Shown here piece after piece: positions 8,985 to 17,434 of a stretch of DNA of 64,000 nt; positions within the stretch are counted from its first letter, which is position 1; every line of letters starts with the position of its first letter. A program made the translations under genes and the position numbers. The DNA lies in NCBI RefSeq assembly GCF_007474605.1, contig NZ_VHKL01000004.1, forward strand, positions 248,001 to 312,000, given 5' to 3'. Source of the stretch: Rhodoligotrophos appendicifer. GTDB taxonomy: Bacteria > Pseudomonadota > Alphaproteobacteria > Rhizobiales > Im1. The notes beneath the pieces are model-generated. The model was not told the origin of the DNA. It saw only the letters and a program-made list of their open reading frames with translations, and ran no database searches.

Positions 8985-10412
8985 GTGAATGATTTACTCG
9001 GCGCAACCGCCACCAGACTGGCGCAGCTCATGGCTTTGGGCAAGGTTTCACCCGTCGACGTCGTGGATGCCTCGCTGGCTCAGGTCGATCGGATCAATCC
9101 TGAACTCAACGCCTTCTGCCTCGTGCTTCATGAAGAGGCGCGAGGCAAGGCGAAGGCTGCAGAAGCTGCCGTGATGCGAGGAGATGCCCTGGGCCCTTTG
9201 CACGGGGTTCCCATCGCCATCAAAGACCTCACAGCGACGGCCGGACACAGAACCACATCGGGATCAAAGGTGTTCCGCGATTTCGTGGCTTCGGAGGATG
9301 CCGAGATCGCCGCATCGCTGCTCCGGGCCGGCGCCATTCTTATCGGAAAGACGACAACCCCAGAATTCGCCTATTCCGGATTCACCTACAGCCCCTTATG
9401 GGGCACGACGCGAAATCCCTGGAACCCCCTGCGCACCTCGGGAGGCAGTTCCGGTGGATCGGCGGTCGCGGTTGCCACGGGATGTGTGGCGATGGCAGAG
9501 GGTTCGGATATGGGTGGTTCTGTGCGCATCCCTGCGTCTTGCTGCGGCGTCATCGGGCTCAAACCCAGCCTTGGTCGGATCCCCTTCAGCATTCTTCCCA
9601 GCAGCTTCGAAAGCCTTGCGCATTTCGGGCCCCTCGCCCGGTCTTGCGACGATGCCGCTCTTTTCCTGTCGGTCACCCAAGGCCCCAGCGACAGCGATAT
9701 TCTGTCCAATCCGCAACCGTTGGATTTCGATGGGGGACTGGACTGCGATCCTTCTCTGCTGCGGGTGGCGATCTCCATCGATCTTGGGTTCTATGCGGTG
9801 GATCCTGAGGTGGAGCGCAATAGCCGGCAGATGGCAGAGCGGCTACAGGCCATGGGAGCGACGGTCAGAGAGGTCGAACTGGGCTGGTCCCACGATGCGG
9901 TCCAGGCCTGGGACATGTTGTGGGAGGTCTATCTCGCCACCCATTACGGTCATCTTCTGAGGGACCATCGTGATGATCTTGACCCGGAAGTCGCAACGCT
10001 CATCGAGAACGGCTTCAGGATCAATGCGGTCGATCTCAAGCGGACGGAGATGATCCGAACGGAGATGTGGCGTCGTCTGGCCAAAATTCTACAAGATCAT
10101 GATGCTTTGCTCTGCCCGACCCTCTCCCGGCCCGTGTCGCTGGCCAGTCATAACGATTCCACGGAAAGTGGCTTCGATGCTCGCGGAAGGTATCGCGGCG
10201 GAACCATGACATCGCCTTTCAACTTAGTCAGTCAATGCCCTGTTCTGTCGGTCCCGAGCGGATTCACTTCTGACGGACTGCCTACAGGTCTGCAGATCGT
10301 CGGCCGACGGTTCGATGACCTCGGTGTGCTCAAATTGGGTCGCTTAATTGAGTCTTCTTGGGGTCACGCCGGTTTTCCGAGACCTCCGATCTGGGAACAA
10401 TCCTCCGCATGA
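8985..10412 (+). CDS. amidase signature family protein, 475 residues
   Basis: Shows the Ser-cisSer-Lys triad of amidase signature enzymes: K80 in GVPIAIKDLTATAG, S155 in RTSGGSSGGSAV and S179 in AEGSDMGGSVRIPASCCG. Such enzymes hydrolyse amide bonds in small molecules or in mischarged Glu-tRNA, but the context (no gatB/gatC) and sequence argue for a catabolic amidase. The start is a GTG at 8985. It follows the aminotransferases by 176 bases with no obvious terminator, so one nitrogen-scavenging operon is possible. Its TGA overlaps the ATG of zwf by four bases (ATGA), implying translational coupling. Confidence 0.9.
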   Translation: MNDLLGATATRLAQLMALGKVSPVDVVDASLAQVDRINPELNAFCLVLHEEARGKAKAAEAAVMRGDALGPLHGVPIAIKDLTATAGHRTTSGSKVFRDFVASEDAEIAASLLRAGAILIGKTTTPEFAYSGFTYSPLWGTTRNPWNPLRTSGGSSGGSAVAVATGCVAMAEGSDMGGSVRIPASCCGVIGLKPSLGRIPFSILPSSFESLAHFGPLARSCDDAALFLSVTQGPSDSDILSNPQPLDFDGGLDCDPSLLRVAISIDLGFYAVDPEVERNSRQMAERLQAMGATVREVELGWSHDAVQAWDMLWEVYLATHYGHLLRDHRDDLDPEVATLIENGFRINAVDLKRTEMIRTEMWRRLAKILQDHDALLCPTLSRPVSLASHNDSTESGFDARGRYRGGTMTSPFNLVSQCPVLSVPSGFTSDGLPTGLQIVGRRFDDLGVLKLGRLIESSWGHAGFPRPPIWEQSSA

Positions 10413-11887
10413 TGGCTATAAGGATCATCCCTGTCTCTCCCTTCGATCTCGTTGTGTTCGGCGGAAGCGGCGATCTCGCGCAGCGCAAGCTTCTGCCTGC
10501 CCTCTACCACCGCTTCGCCGATGGCCAATTCGACGAGGCCTCTCGCATTGTTGGCATCAGCCGTCGCGAGATGAGTTCCGAAGCGTATCGAGAGATCGCG
10601 GAGCGCGCCATCAAGAAGCACGTGCGCGCCGAGGAGCGGCCCACTGAAACGGTGAACCGCTTCTTGTCGTGTCTGGACTATTTGAGCCATGACGTCACCA
10701 AGACTGATCATTGGACGAAGCTCGGCAAAAAGCTCGCGCATAAGTCAGAACGGGTGCGAGTATTCTACCTGGCGGTTGCTCCAGACCTTTATGGATCGAT
10801 CTGTACGGGGCTGGGCCGGGCCGGCCTCGCGACCCCTGAGTCGCGCGTGGTCCTGGAGAAGCCGCTGGGCTATGATCTGGCTTCGGCAGAAGCCATTAAC
10901 GGCGTCGTCGGGACTGTTTTCAACGAAGGCCAGATCTACAGGATCGATCATTACCTGGGCAAGGAGACTGTGCAAAATCTGATGGCACTGCGCTTCGCCA
11001 ACGCACTGTTCGAGCCCCTGTGGAACTCCGCCCATGTCGACCACGTCCAGATCACCGTCGCCGAGTCCATTGGTGTGGAGGAGAGAGCTCCTTATTATGA
11101 CGGATCCGGCGCACTCCGCGACATGATCCAAAACCACATGCTGCAGCTGCTGTGCCTGGTCGCCATAGAGCCCCCCTCCTCCTCTTCGGCGGATGCTTTA
11201 CGCGACGAGAAACTCAAGGTGCTGCATGCGCTCAAGCCGATCCAGGAAGATCTCGTAGGAGAGAGGACCGTGCGCGGACAATATCGCGCCGTCGAAGCCG
11301 GAACTCTCAGCATCCCGGGCTATATCGAGGAGGTGGGGCACCCCTCGGTGACTGAGACATTCGTGGCCTTGAAGGCGGAGGTCGCCAATTGGCGCTGGGC
11401 CGGTGTGCCCTTCTACCTCCGTACGGGCAAGCGAATGGCAAAGCGCGTGTCCGAGATCGTGATCCAATTCCGCTCCATCCCTCATTCGATGTTCGAGAGC
11501 ACCGCCGGCCGTATTGCGTCCAACCGCCTCGTCTTGCGCCTGCAGCCGGACGAAGCCGTCAAAATGTTCCTCATGATCAAAGACCCCGGGCCCGGCGGAA
11601 TGCGCCTGCGCCAGGTCCCGCTCAACCTGTCCTTTGCAGAGACATTCGGCACGCGTCAGCCCGACGCCTATGAGCGGCTCTTGCTCGATGTCGTGCGCGG
11701 CAATCAAAGCCTGTTCATGCGCAGAGATGAAGTCGCCGCAGCCTGGCGCTGGGTCGATCCCATTCGGGATCATTGGGAACGCTCGAGCGACAGCCTGCAA
11801 GGGTATATCGGCGGAACATGGGGACCGAGTGCCGCCATTGCGCTCATGGAGCGCGACCACCGAAGCTGGCACGATGACAATGGCTGA
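10409..11887 (+). CDS. zwf: glucose-6-phosphate 1-dehydrogenase
   Basis: 492 residues from the ATG at 10409, which overlaps the amidase stop codon. The nucleotide-binding motif is FGGSGDLAQRKLLPALY and the active-site motif is RIDHYLGKETVQNLMALRF with the catalytic His region; EKPLGYD is also conserved. The enzyme oxidises glucose-6-phosphate to 6-phosphogluconolactone with NADP+, feeding the Entner-Doudoroff or pentose-phosphate pathway. Unlike the usual alphaproteobacterial zwf-pgl-edd arrangement, pgl and edd are not adjacent here; a GlpD-type dehydrogenase follows instead. This may be a second zwf copy. Confidence 0.95.
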   Translation: MMAIRIIPVSPFDLVVFGGSGDLAQRKLLPALYHRFADGQFDEASRIVGISRREMSSEAYREIAERAIKKHVRAEERPTETVNRFLSCLDYLSHDVTKTDHWTKLGKKLAHKSERVRVFYLAVAPDLYGSICTGLGRAGLATPESRVVLEKPLGYDLASAEAINGVVGTVFNEGQIYRIDHYLGKETVQNLMALRFANALFEPLWNSAHVDHVQITVAESIGVEERAPYYDGSGALRDMIQNHMLQLLCLVAIEPPSSSSADALRDEKLKVLHALKPIQEDLVGERTVRGQYRAVEAGTLSIPGYIEEVGHPSVTETFVALKAEVANWRWAGVPFYLRTGKRMAKRVSEIVIQFRSIPHSMFESTAGRIASNRLVLRLQPDEAVKMFLMIKDPGPGGMRLRQVPLNLSFAETFGTRQPDAYERLLLDVVRGNQSLFMRRDEVAAAWRWVDPIRDHWERSSDSLQGYIGGTWGPSAAIALMERDHRSWHDDNG

Positions 11888-11990
11888 GCTTCACCTCGGC
11901 CTGATATGATCCCGCCGCTGAAATCATTTGCTGCTCCTTGACGCCCGATCTATTCACAGGTGGGGCGCCGAGTGTGTGCGGAGGGACCGT

Positions 11991-13547
11991 GTGCGGAAGG
12001 CCATTGCCGACATTGCCATTATCGGCGGCGGCATCAACGGGTGTGGGATAGCGCGAGATGCGATCGGCAGAGGGTTATCGGTCGTCCTTTTTGAAAGGAG
12101 CGACTTAGGGTCAGGAAGCTCATCCGCCTCAACGAAGCTGCTGCAGGGCGGGTCAAATCATCTCAGACCACTCGATCTCCGTTCGGCACGAGCGTCGCTG
12201 GCGGAGAGCGCGGTGCTGCAAAGAGCAGCGCCCCACATCATCCGTCCCCTTCGCTTCATTCTCCCTTACCCCAGTGAGTTTCGGGCCGCCTGGCGGGTCC
12301 GATCGGGATTCCTCCTGCACAATTATCTTGGTGGTCGATCTCCGCTGCCCTCTGCCAAACGCCTAGATCTCCGAAGAGCGCCCGGAGGGCAGCCGCTGAA
12401 TGCAACATGCGTTCGCGGATACGAGTATTGGGACTATCAGGTCGACGATTCCCGGCTCGTTATTCTCACCGCCCTGGACGCTGCTTCCAGAGGGGCGGTC
12501 ATTCGAACGCGCACCGAAGTCCTTACCACTCACCGAAAACGCGACCATTGGGTTATCAAATTTCGCGATGAGCTCAGCCAGAGGGAGCAGGAGCTGGCGG
12601 CAAGGGTTCTCGTCAATGCCGCCGGCCCTTGGGTGTCAGACGTCTCTGAGCATTGCCTTGGGCAGCTTGATCAGAAACCTCGCCGTCTCGTCAAAGTCAG
12701 CCATATCATTGTTCCCCGGCAATGGACGGGCGATCATGCCTACATGTTCCACCAGGGAGCCGAGCATGGCGTTTTTGCCTTTCCTTATGAACGGAACTTC
12801 ACCCTCATAGGAGCCACAAAGGTCGACGTCACACGAGACCCCTCGAAAGTCCGAGTCGAGCCGTCTGAGGTGGATTACCTCTGCGCGCGAGCGTCTGAGT
12901 GTCTCAAGACCCCCATCGATCGATCGCGTGTCGTGTCAGCCTTCTCAAGCGTTCATTCGCTTCATGATGATCCTCCGGCCGACGGACGACCGGCCAAACA
13001 GGAGTATGTTCTCGACCTCGACACCCGTCAGGATGCGGCAACCCTTCTGACTGTTCATGGCGGAACGATCATCACGTTCAGGCGACTGGCAGAGGATGCT
13101 CTCAGAAAACTAAAACGCGATTTTCCTCGCATGGGCGAAGCGTGGACCCGCTTGGCCCCCTTGCCTGGAGGCCGGTTTCCCGTAGACGGACACGACGCTC
13201 TTGTCGCCGATGTTTTGCGCCTATCCCCCGCCTGCAGTCTTCAACTTGCGACCAGGCTGGTCCACTCCTACGGCACCTTCGCGCTGGACATCGCGCGGGG
13301 CACGGAAAGGGAGGATGATTGGGGTATGGTGTTTGGCGCTGATCTCTCAGAGCGGGAGGTCCAGTATCTCGTGACCAGAGAATGGGCGCGCACCGCCGAA
13401 GACATCGTCTGGCGCCGCTCCAAACTTGGGTACCACATGACAGGCGCTCAGATTTCAGCACTCAATGCCTGGATGAGCGAGCATTTCCACGCACCTGCGC
13501 CGCTCCTGTCAGGATCCTCTGGCCAGATGCGAAAGGTGCACTGGTAA
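11991..13547 (+). CDS. glpD: FAD-dependent glycerol-3-phosphate dehydrogenase (GlpD type)
   Basis: 518 residues starting at a GTG at 11991, chosen because GGAGGG lies 5 bases upstream; longer in-frame starts add residues with no homology. The Rossmann motif IAIIGGGINGCGIARDA is followed by VVLFERSDLGSGSSSAST and KLLQGG, typical of aerobic GlpD. VNAAGPWV and the C-terminal region (LVTREWARTAEDIVWRRSKLG) are also diagnostic. The enzyme oxidises sn-glycerol-3-phosphate to dihydroxyacetone phosphate and passes electrons to quinone at the membrane. No glpK, glpF or glpR is nearby. Confidence 0.9.
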   Translation: MRKAIADIAIIGGGINGCGIARDAIGRGLSVVLFERSDLGSGSSSASTKLLQGGSNHLRPLDLRSARASLAESAVLQRAAPHIIRPLRFILPYPSEFRAAWRVRSGFLLHNYLGGRSPLPSAKRLDLRRAPGGQPLNATCVRGYEYWDYQVDDSRLVILTALDAASRGAVIRTRTEVLTTHRKRDHWVIKFRDELSQREQELAARVLVNAAGPWVSDVSEHCLGQLDQKPRRLVKVSHIIVPRQWTGDHAYMFHQGAEHGVFAFPYERNFTLIGATKVDVTRDPSKVRVEPSEVDYLCARASECLKTPIDRSRVVSAFSSVHSLHDDPPADGRPAKQEYVLDLDTRQDAATLLTVHGGTIITFRRLAEDALRKLKRDFPRMGEAWTRLAPLPGGRFPVDGHDALVADVLRLSPACSLQLATRLVHSYGTFALDIARGTEREDDWGMVFGADLSEREVQYLVTREWARTAEDIVWRRSKLGYHMTGAQISALNAWMSEHFHAPAPLLSGSSGQMRKVHW

Positions 13548-13577
13548 AATCCCTTCAGCTCGCCGAAAGCCCACACT

Positions 13578-14363
13578 TCAGCTGCTTGAAATCCGGTTCA
13601 AGTATATCTCAACCAAGCGGTTCCAGTTGGGTTGCGATGCCAAATGCAGACTGGCAGCCCCGAGCCAGCCGTTACGATGCCACTCCACGACCTTCTCAGC
13701 GGCCATATCCCTCAGCTGATTTTCGGCAATGATCCGAAACCCATCCAGCTTCAACTTGCTGTTGTCAGGAAGCTTCACGTCTGCGCGCTTGGCAACAAGC
13801 AAATTCAGTGTGGAGAGGTCAGAGATAAACTGATCCGTGCGTCGGATGTCTTGGTTCATTGCCTTGCACAGCTCGAGTGCCGAAAGCGCCATGGGCGCCG
13901 GCTTCCCCTCCTCGGTGAACAGGGGAACGCTCGCCCCTTCCCCACTGGGCTCCTTCATCAACCTGTCCGAAGACTCGTCGATGGCCAAGGACAGGGTGCT
14001 GGTTCCCGGGGTCTGCACGAGCCCAAACGGGTAGCGCCGTATGAAAGCAGGAACATAGGCGCCCTTACGCCATGAACCGTCGGGTTCGACGAAGAGATTT
14101 TCATTCGCACGGACCCCGAGCACTGCCAGAGGTGCTGGCTTGTCACTGTCGGCAAAGACGACCGGATAGGTCGAGGCGGCGTGGGAGATCTCCGATACCG
14201 TTATCGGAACGGCCACAGTTCGTGCGGCAAAGCGGTAGTTGTTGCGAACACTGAGCTGAAGATCCCTGTGCTGCGGGAGCCTGAGAATGGCGACCTTCTT
14301 GTAAAAGTCCAGACTGGCCGGGACCGGCGCATTGGCCGCCATTTTGCCGTTGGATTGTGCCAT
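13578..14363 (-). CDS. SapC family protein
   Basis: 261 residues if started at the ATG at 14363; the minus-strand sequence AAGGAGGA lies directly before tandem ATGs at 14366 and 14363. The sequence VRNNYRFAARTVAVPITVSEI, YPVVFADS and NENLFVEPDGSW matches the SapC family, named after a Campylobacter S-layer gene but widespread in alphaproteobacteria and without established function. No signal peptide or membrane segment. Convergent with glpD, 30 bases apart. Transcribed from the 14364-14574 gap. Confidence 0.8.
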   Translation of the reverse strand: MAQSNGKMAANAPVPASLDFYKKVAILRLPQHRDLQLSVRNNYRFAARTVAVPITVSEISHAASTYPVVFADSDKPAPLAVLGVRANENLFVEPDGSWRKGAYVPAFIRRYPFGLVQTPGTSTLSLAIDESSDRLMKEPSGEGASVPLFTEEGKPAPMALSALELCKAMNQDIRRTDQFISDLSTLNLLVAKRADVKLPDNSKLKLDGFRIIAENQLRDMAAEKVVEWHRNGWLGAASLHLASQPNWNRLVEIYLNRISSS

Positions 14364-14574
14364 CATTCCTCCTTCGCCCTGCATCACCTATCGAATAAGG
14401 GAAAAAGGTCATGATGGGGAGGCGTCATTGGCAATTGGATCGTTCTGTGTGATTTCTGTCGCTTTATGTCCGAGACAAGGATCAGTGCGCAGTGCCTCCG
14501 ATGGGCATACCGATCGATTGAACAAGCAGCGGTCCCATCGACGGGAAATGCCCGCCTCCGAGTGAGTGTCATCG

Positions 14575-15243
14575 TCAGGCGGGTTGGTCGGCGAAGAAGA
14601 CCCGCTCAACAGCCTTTTGCCCGGATGCAGTTAACGCCACTTCCCGTACGCGACGATCGTCTTGGGTGGACTTCATGACAACGAGCCTTCGGGCCCGAAG
14701 TCTCTCAAGACCGCGCCACAACGTGGACAGCGAGATCCCGCTTTCGGACGACAATCGCGTCAGTGAAAGACCCTGTGGATCACGACCATAAATACTCGCC
14801 AAGATCAGCCAGTCGCGATCCCTGGCCACCTGCTGGCAGACACGGTCGATCAATCTGACGGTGCGGAGCCTTTCATCAGCCAGCCGAGCGGCCCTAAGCG
14901 TTTTGATCTTGGCGGGCAGCTCCTCGCGTGAGACCACTTCAAATTTGGAATCGTTGTTGCTTTTCTCCTCCGCAAGCAGTCGAAGAGTAGCATCAAGTTG
15001 ATTTTTTCCCGAAATTACTACTATTTCGAAATCGTTTTCGTACCGGTCCTTTTTATTCCCAGTGCTTTCAGGACCTGCAGACAAACTATCAATGACCACG
15101 AGAATAAATTTAGAATTTTTCTCGGATAGTTCTTCCTGGAGAGTATTTATCTTCTGGAATGTGGCGCCGGAGATCAAGCTCGAACTTAAGAACGCGCCGC
15201 CTACTTCAGGAGATAGAACCGGATCCAATGTTTCCAGTTTCAT
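14575..15243 (-). CDS. winged-helix (MarR-like) transcriptional regulator with unusual N-terminal half, 222 residues
   Basis: The C-terminal 100 residues form a MarR-type winged helix: LTRLSSESGISLSTLWRGLE as recognition helix region and MKSTQDDRRVREVALTASGQ as wing. The N-terminal 110 residues (EKNSKFILVVIDSLSAG, NDFEIVVISGKNQLDATLRLLAEE) alternate beta-strand and helix like a small alpha/beta domain, perhaps a degenerate receiver, which ordinary MarR proteins lack. A TCCCA-N3-TGGGA palindrome 66 bases upstream recurs at the EPS locus, so it may regulate itself and EPS genes. Function otherwise unknown. Confidence 0.72.
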   Translation of the reverse strand: MKLETLDPVLSPEVGGAFLSSSLISGATFQKINTLQEELSEKNSKFILVVIDSLSAGPESTGNKKDRYENDFEIVVISGKNQLDATLRLLAEEKSNNDSKFEVVSREELPAKIKTLRAARLADERLRTVRLIDRVCQQVARDRDWLILASIYGRDPQGLSLTRLSSESGISLSTLWRGLERLRARRLVVMKSTQDDRRVREVALTASGQKAVERVFFADQPA

Positions 15244-15755
15244 GTTGACCGTTCCCTCGTAGGAGAAGCCGCAAACAGCAACCGCTCAGATTTTCCGCCC
15301 TTTGCATTTCCCAAATTGGGACTGCAACAGTTATTGCTTCAATGAATTGCAAGTCCTGCGCCACGGCTTAACAAGCTCGCCTCAGAAATTGCGAAGAGCG
15401 GCGATCAAACTTGTCGCTAGAGCAGGATAGACAGACTGAAAAAAATTTTGATGGCGTTGGATTGCCGCCTCACCTGAAAAGCGGCTTTGATGATCCAAGA
15501 ACTTGGACACAGGATCAAAGGCGTTCCGCTTCACGGACCGCTGTCGACAGACACAGGTTCAACGAGACCGCCCCGTGGCCGGTTTCGTCCAGCTGAGAAT
15601 GCCGTTAACGGGTCCTGCGCGAGATTTACAGGCCGAATTTTAGACCGTAAGCGGAGCCCAATCGCACAACACTGTTCGCGTCGTTGATTAGTCGAAGCTA
15701 AGACGTCAAAGAACTTGAGTGTTTCTGACTTCTGCCTTCGACCTCTGCTCTCCCT
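15244..15755. other. 512-bp intergenic region without a supported gene
   Basis: It holds the upstream region of the winged-helix regulator (with the palindrome at 15309-15321) and the downstream region of ectC. A short open frame at 15411-15596 (+) has no ribosome site and no recognisable sequence. No tRNA or clear terminator seen. Confidence 0.5.
15309..15321. promoter_or_regulatory. palindrome TCCCA-AAT-TGGGA upstream of the winged-helix regulator
   Basis: Perfect 5-bp arms with 3-base spacer, flanked by TGCA on both sides (one base off symmetry). The same arms and spacing occur at 26198-26210 in front of the EPS export gene. Candidate operator. Confidence 0.5.
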
Positions 15756-16166
15756 TTAGTCTGGAGGGGGATAGCTTCCGTCAGACTGATGCTTCTCGTT
15801 GCCCACCAGAGCCGGCACGAAAATACAAATCAGGTGCATGTTTCCATTTGTTGCACGTAATACATGCTCGTCATGCTTATCCAGAGTATACAAAGTCCCC
15901 GGCTTGATCGGATGCGTGACACCCGTGGCTACATCTAAGACTTCGCCTTCACCCGCAATACAGTAATTCGACTCCGTATGATGCTTGTAGTGAAGATGCT
16001 GTTCGGTGCCTTCGGGAACGATGGTGTGATGGAGCGAATATCCCAAGCCATCCGCCGCCAGAAGCAATCGACGGCTCTCAGTCCCAGTGCTGCCCGTCAC
16101 GTGGCGATCCGTTCCGATCACATCCTCTAACCGTTTGATTATCATAGCTCGCGACCGCTCCAACAT
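15756..16166 (-). CDS. ectC: L-ectoine synthase, solitary
   Basis: 136 residues from the ATG at 16166 (GGGGGAGG 3 bases upstream) or 129 from the ATG at 16145, the usual EctC length. The cupin core is clear: MIIKRLEDVIGTDRHV, GTEQHLHYKHHTESNYCI, AGEGEV, IKPGTLYTLDKHDEHVLRA, and a C-terminal VGNEKHQSDGSYPP, all matching EctC. The enzyme closes the ring of N-gamma-acetyl-diaminobutyrate to ectoine. Neither ectA, ectB, ectD nor ask is adjacent; flanking genes are a regulator and a sugar epimerase. Solitary ectC genes are known in a few bacteria and may use externally supplied precursor. Confidence 0.88.
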   Translation of the reverse strand: MLERSRAMIIKRLEDVIGTDRHVTGSTGTESRRLLLAADGLGYSLHHTIVPEGTEQHLHYKHHTESNYCIAGEGEVLDVATGVTHPIKPGTLYTLDKHDEHVLRATNGNMHLICIFVPALVGNEKHQSDGSYPPPD

Positions 16167-16214
16167 TTGCCTCCCCCATCATGAGGCAATCGGCATCAAT
16201 CCGAAACGGTAAAT

Positions 16215-17252
16215 TTAGTTTTCAACCTCAGGGTTGGATCCCGCCCCGGGGCGCTCATTTCGATACCAGGCGACAAATTTCTCGACGCCCTCGGTGACAG
16301 GTGTCGACGGCCTGAAACCAGTCAGGTGCTCCAACAGTCTGTGGTCGGCATAGGTTGCGGGGACATCCCCCTTCTGCATGGGCATCATGTTGCGGCGTGC
16401 CGTCCTTCCCAGGCATCGTTCTATCGTCTCGACGAACTCCATCAATTCCGTTGTATGCCCGCCGGCTATGTTCACCAAGCGCCAGGGCGCGGCGGGAGAC
16501 AGGCTGTCCTCCACGCCCTCACCACTTACCGGAGCGCCTGCAACGGGAATGCAGGCGACCAGACGGACGATCGCCTCCACCAGATCATCGACATAGGTGA
16601 AGTCACGCCGCATCTCACCCTGGCCATAGATATCAATGGGCAGGTCCTTCATGATCGCGTCAACGAATTTGAACAGAGCCATGTCGGGGCGGCCCCACGG
16701 TCCATACACGGTGAAAAAGCGAAAGCACGTGGTCGGCAGAGTCCATAGATGGGCATAAGAATGGGACATGACCTCCATCGCCTTCTTCGTCGCGGCATAG
16801 AGCGTGATAGGGTGGTCCGTGCGGTGGATCTCCATGAAGGGCATTTCCTCATTGGCACCATAGGCGGAACTGGTCGAAGCCAAGAGAAGATGACGCGGCG
16901 ACAACATTCGTGCCACTTCGAGCACGTTGAAGGAGCCTATGAGATTTGAATCTGCATAGGCACGGGGATTTTCCAGGCTGTATCTCACCCCCGCTTGAGC
17001 AGCCAAATGGATGATGATCTCGGGCTCCGCGTCCCGCGCAGCACGTTCCAAGGCGGCCATGTCTTCCAACATTCCGATTCGCGCCTGGAAGCCGTTCGAT
17101 CGCGCCAGGATCGCGTGCCTCGCTTCCTTGAGGCGAACGTCATAATAAGGGGTCATCCCATCAAATCCGACCACGAAGTGCCCTTCGTCGAGCAGGCGCC
17201 TTGCCAAGTGAAACCCAATGAAACCTGCCGTCCCGGTAATGAAAAACCGCAT
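16215..17252 (-). CDS. NAD-dependent sugar epimerase, UDP-glucuronate epimerase type
   Basis: 345-residue short-chain dehydrogenase of the extended class. N-terminal [18 protein letters not shown] binds NAD; the catalytic triad is in [15 protein letters not shown] (Ser) and [14 protein letters not shown] (Tyr-X3-Lys). [17 protein letters not shown] and [14 protein letters not shown] are typical of UDP-glucuronate 4-epimerases (LspL/CapI-like), which make UDP-galacturonate for polysaccharides. UDP-glucose dehydrogenase, which makes its presumed substrate, starts divergently 183 bases away. Likely role: precursor supply for the adjacent EPS locus. Confidence 0.88.
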   Translation of the reverse strand: MRFFITGTAGFIGFHLARRLLDEGHFVVGFDGMTPYYDVRLKEARHAILARSNGFQARIGMLEDMAALERAARDAEPEIIIHLAAQAGVRYSLENPRAYADSNLIGSFNVLEVARMLSPRHLLLASTSSAYGANEEMPFMEIHRTDHPITLYAATKKAMEVMSHSYAHLWTLPTTCFRFFTVYGPWGRPDMALFKFVDAIMKDLPIDIYGQGEMRRDFTYVDDLVEAIVRLVACIPVAGAPVSGEGVEDSLSPAAPWRLVNIAGGHTTELMEFVETIERCLGRTARRNMMPMQKGDVPATYADHRLLEHLTGFRPSTPVTEGVEKFVAWYRNERPGAGSNPEVEN

Positions 17253-17434
17253 AGGGAATAACCTGCTTGAACGTGCCTAGGGGATCCGCAGACTATTCTC
17301 AAAGCCTCGCTCGTCAATGGCGGAGATCTTCGCGCTGCCTCATTTCCATGCGACGATGAAACCCGTTTGCGAGGTTGATTTCGCGGATGCAGCATGCGCA
17401 GATCTGCAAGTCGTTGAAGGCGGGGCGGTAGACT

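Noticed and set aside
15411-15596. 61-codon open frame in the gap before ectC
   Set aside because: No ribosome site, no similarity, and codon use unlike the neighbouring genes.
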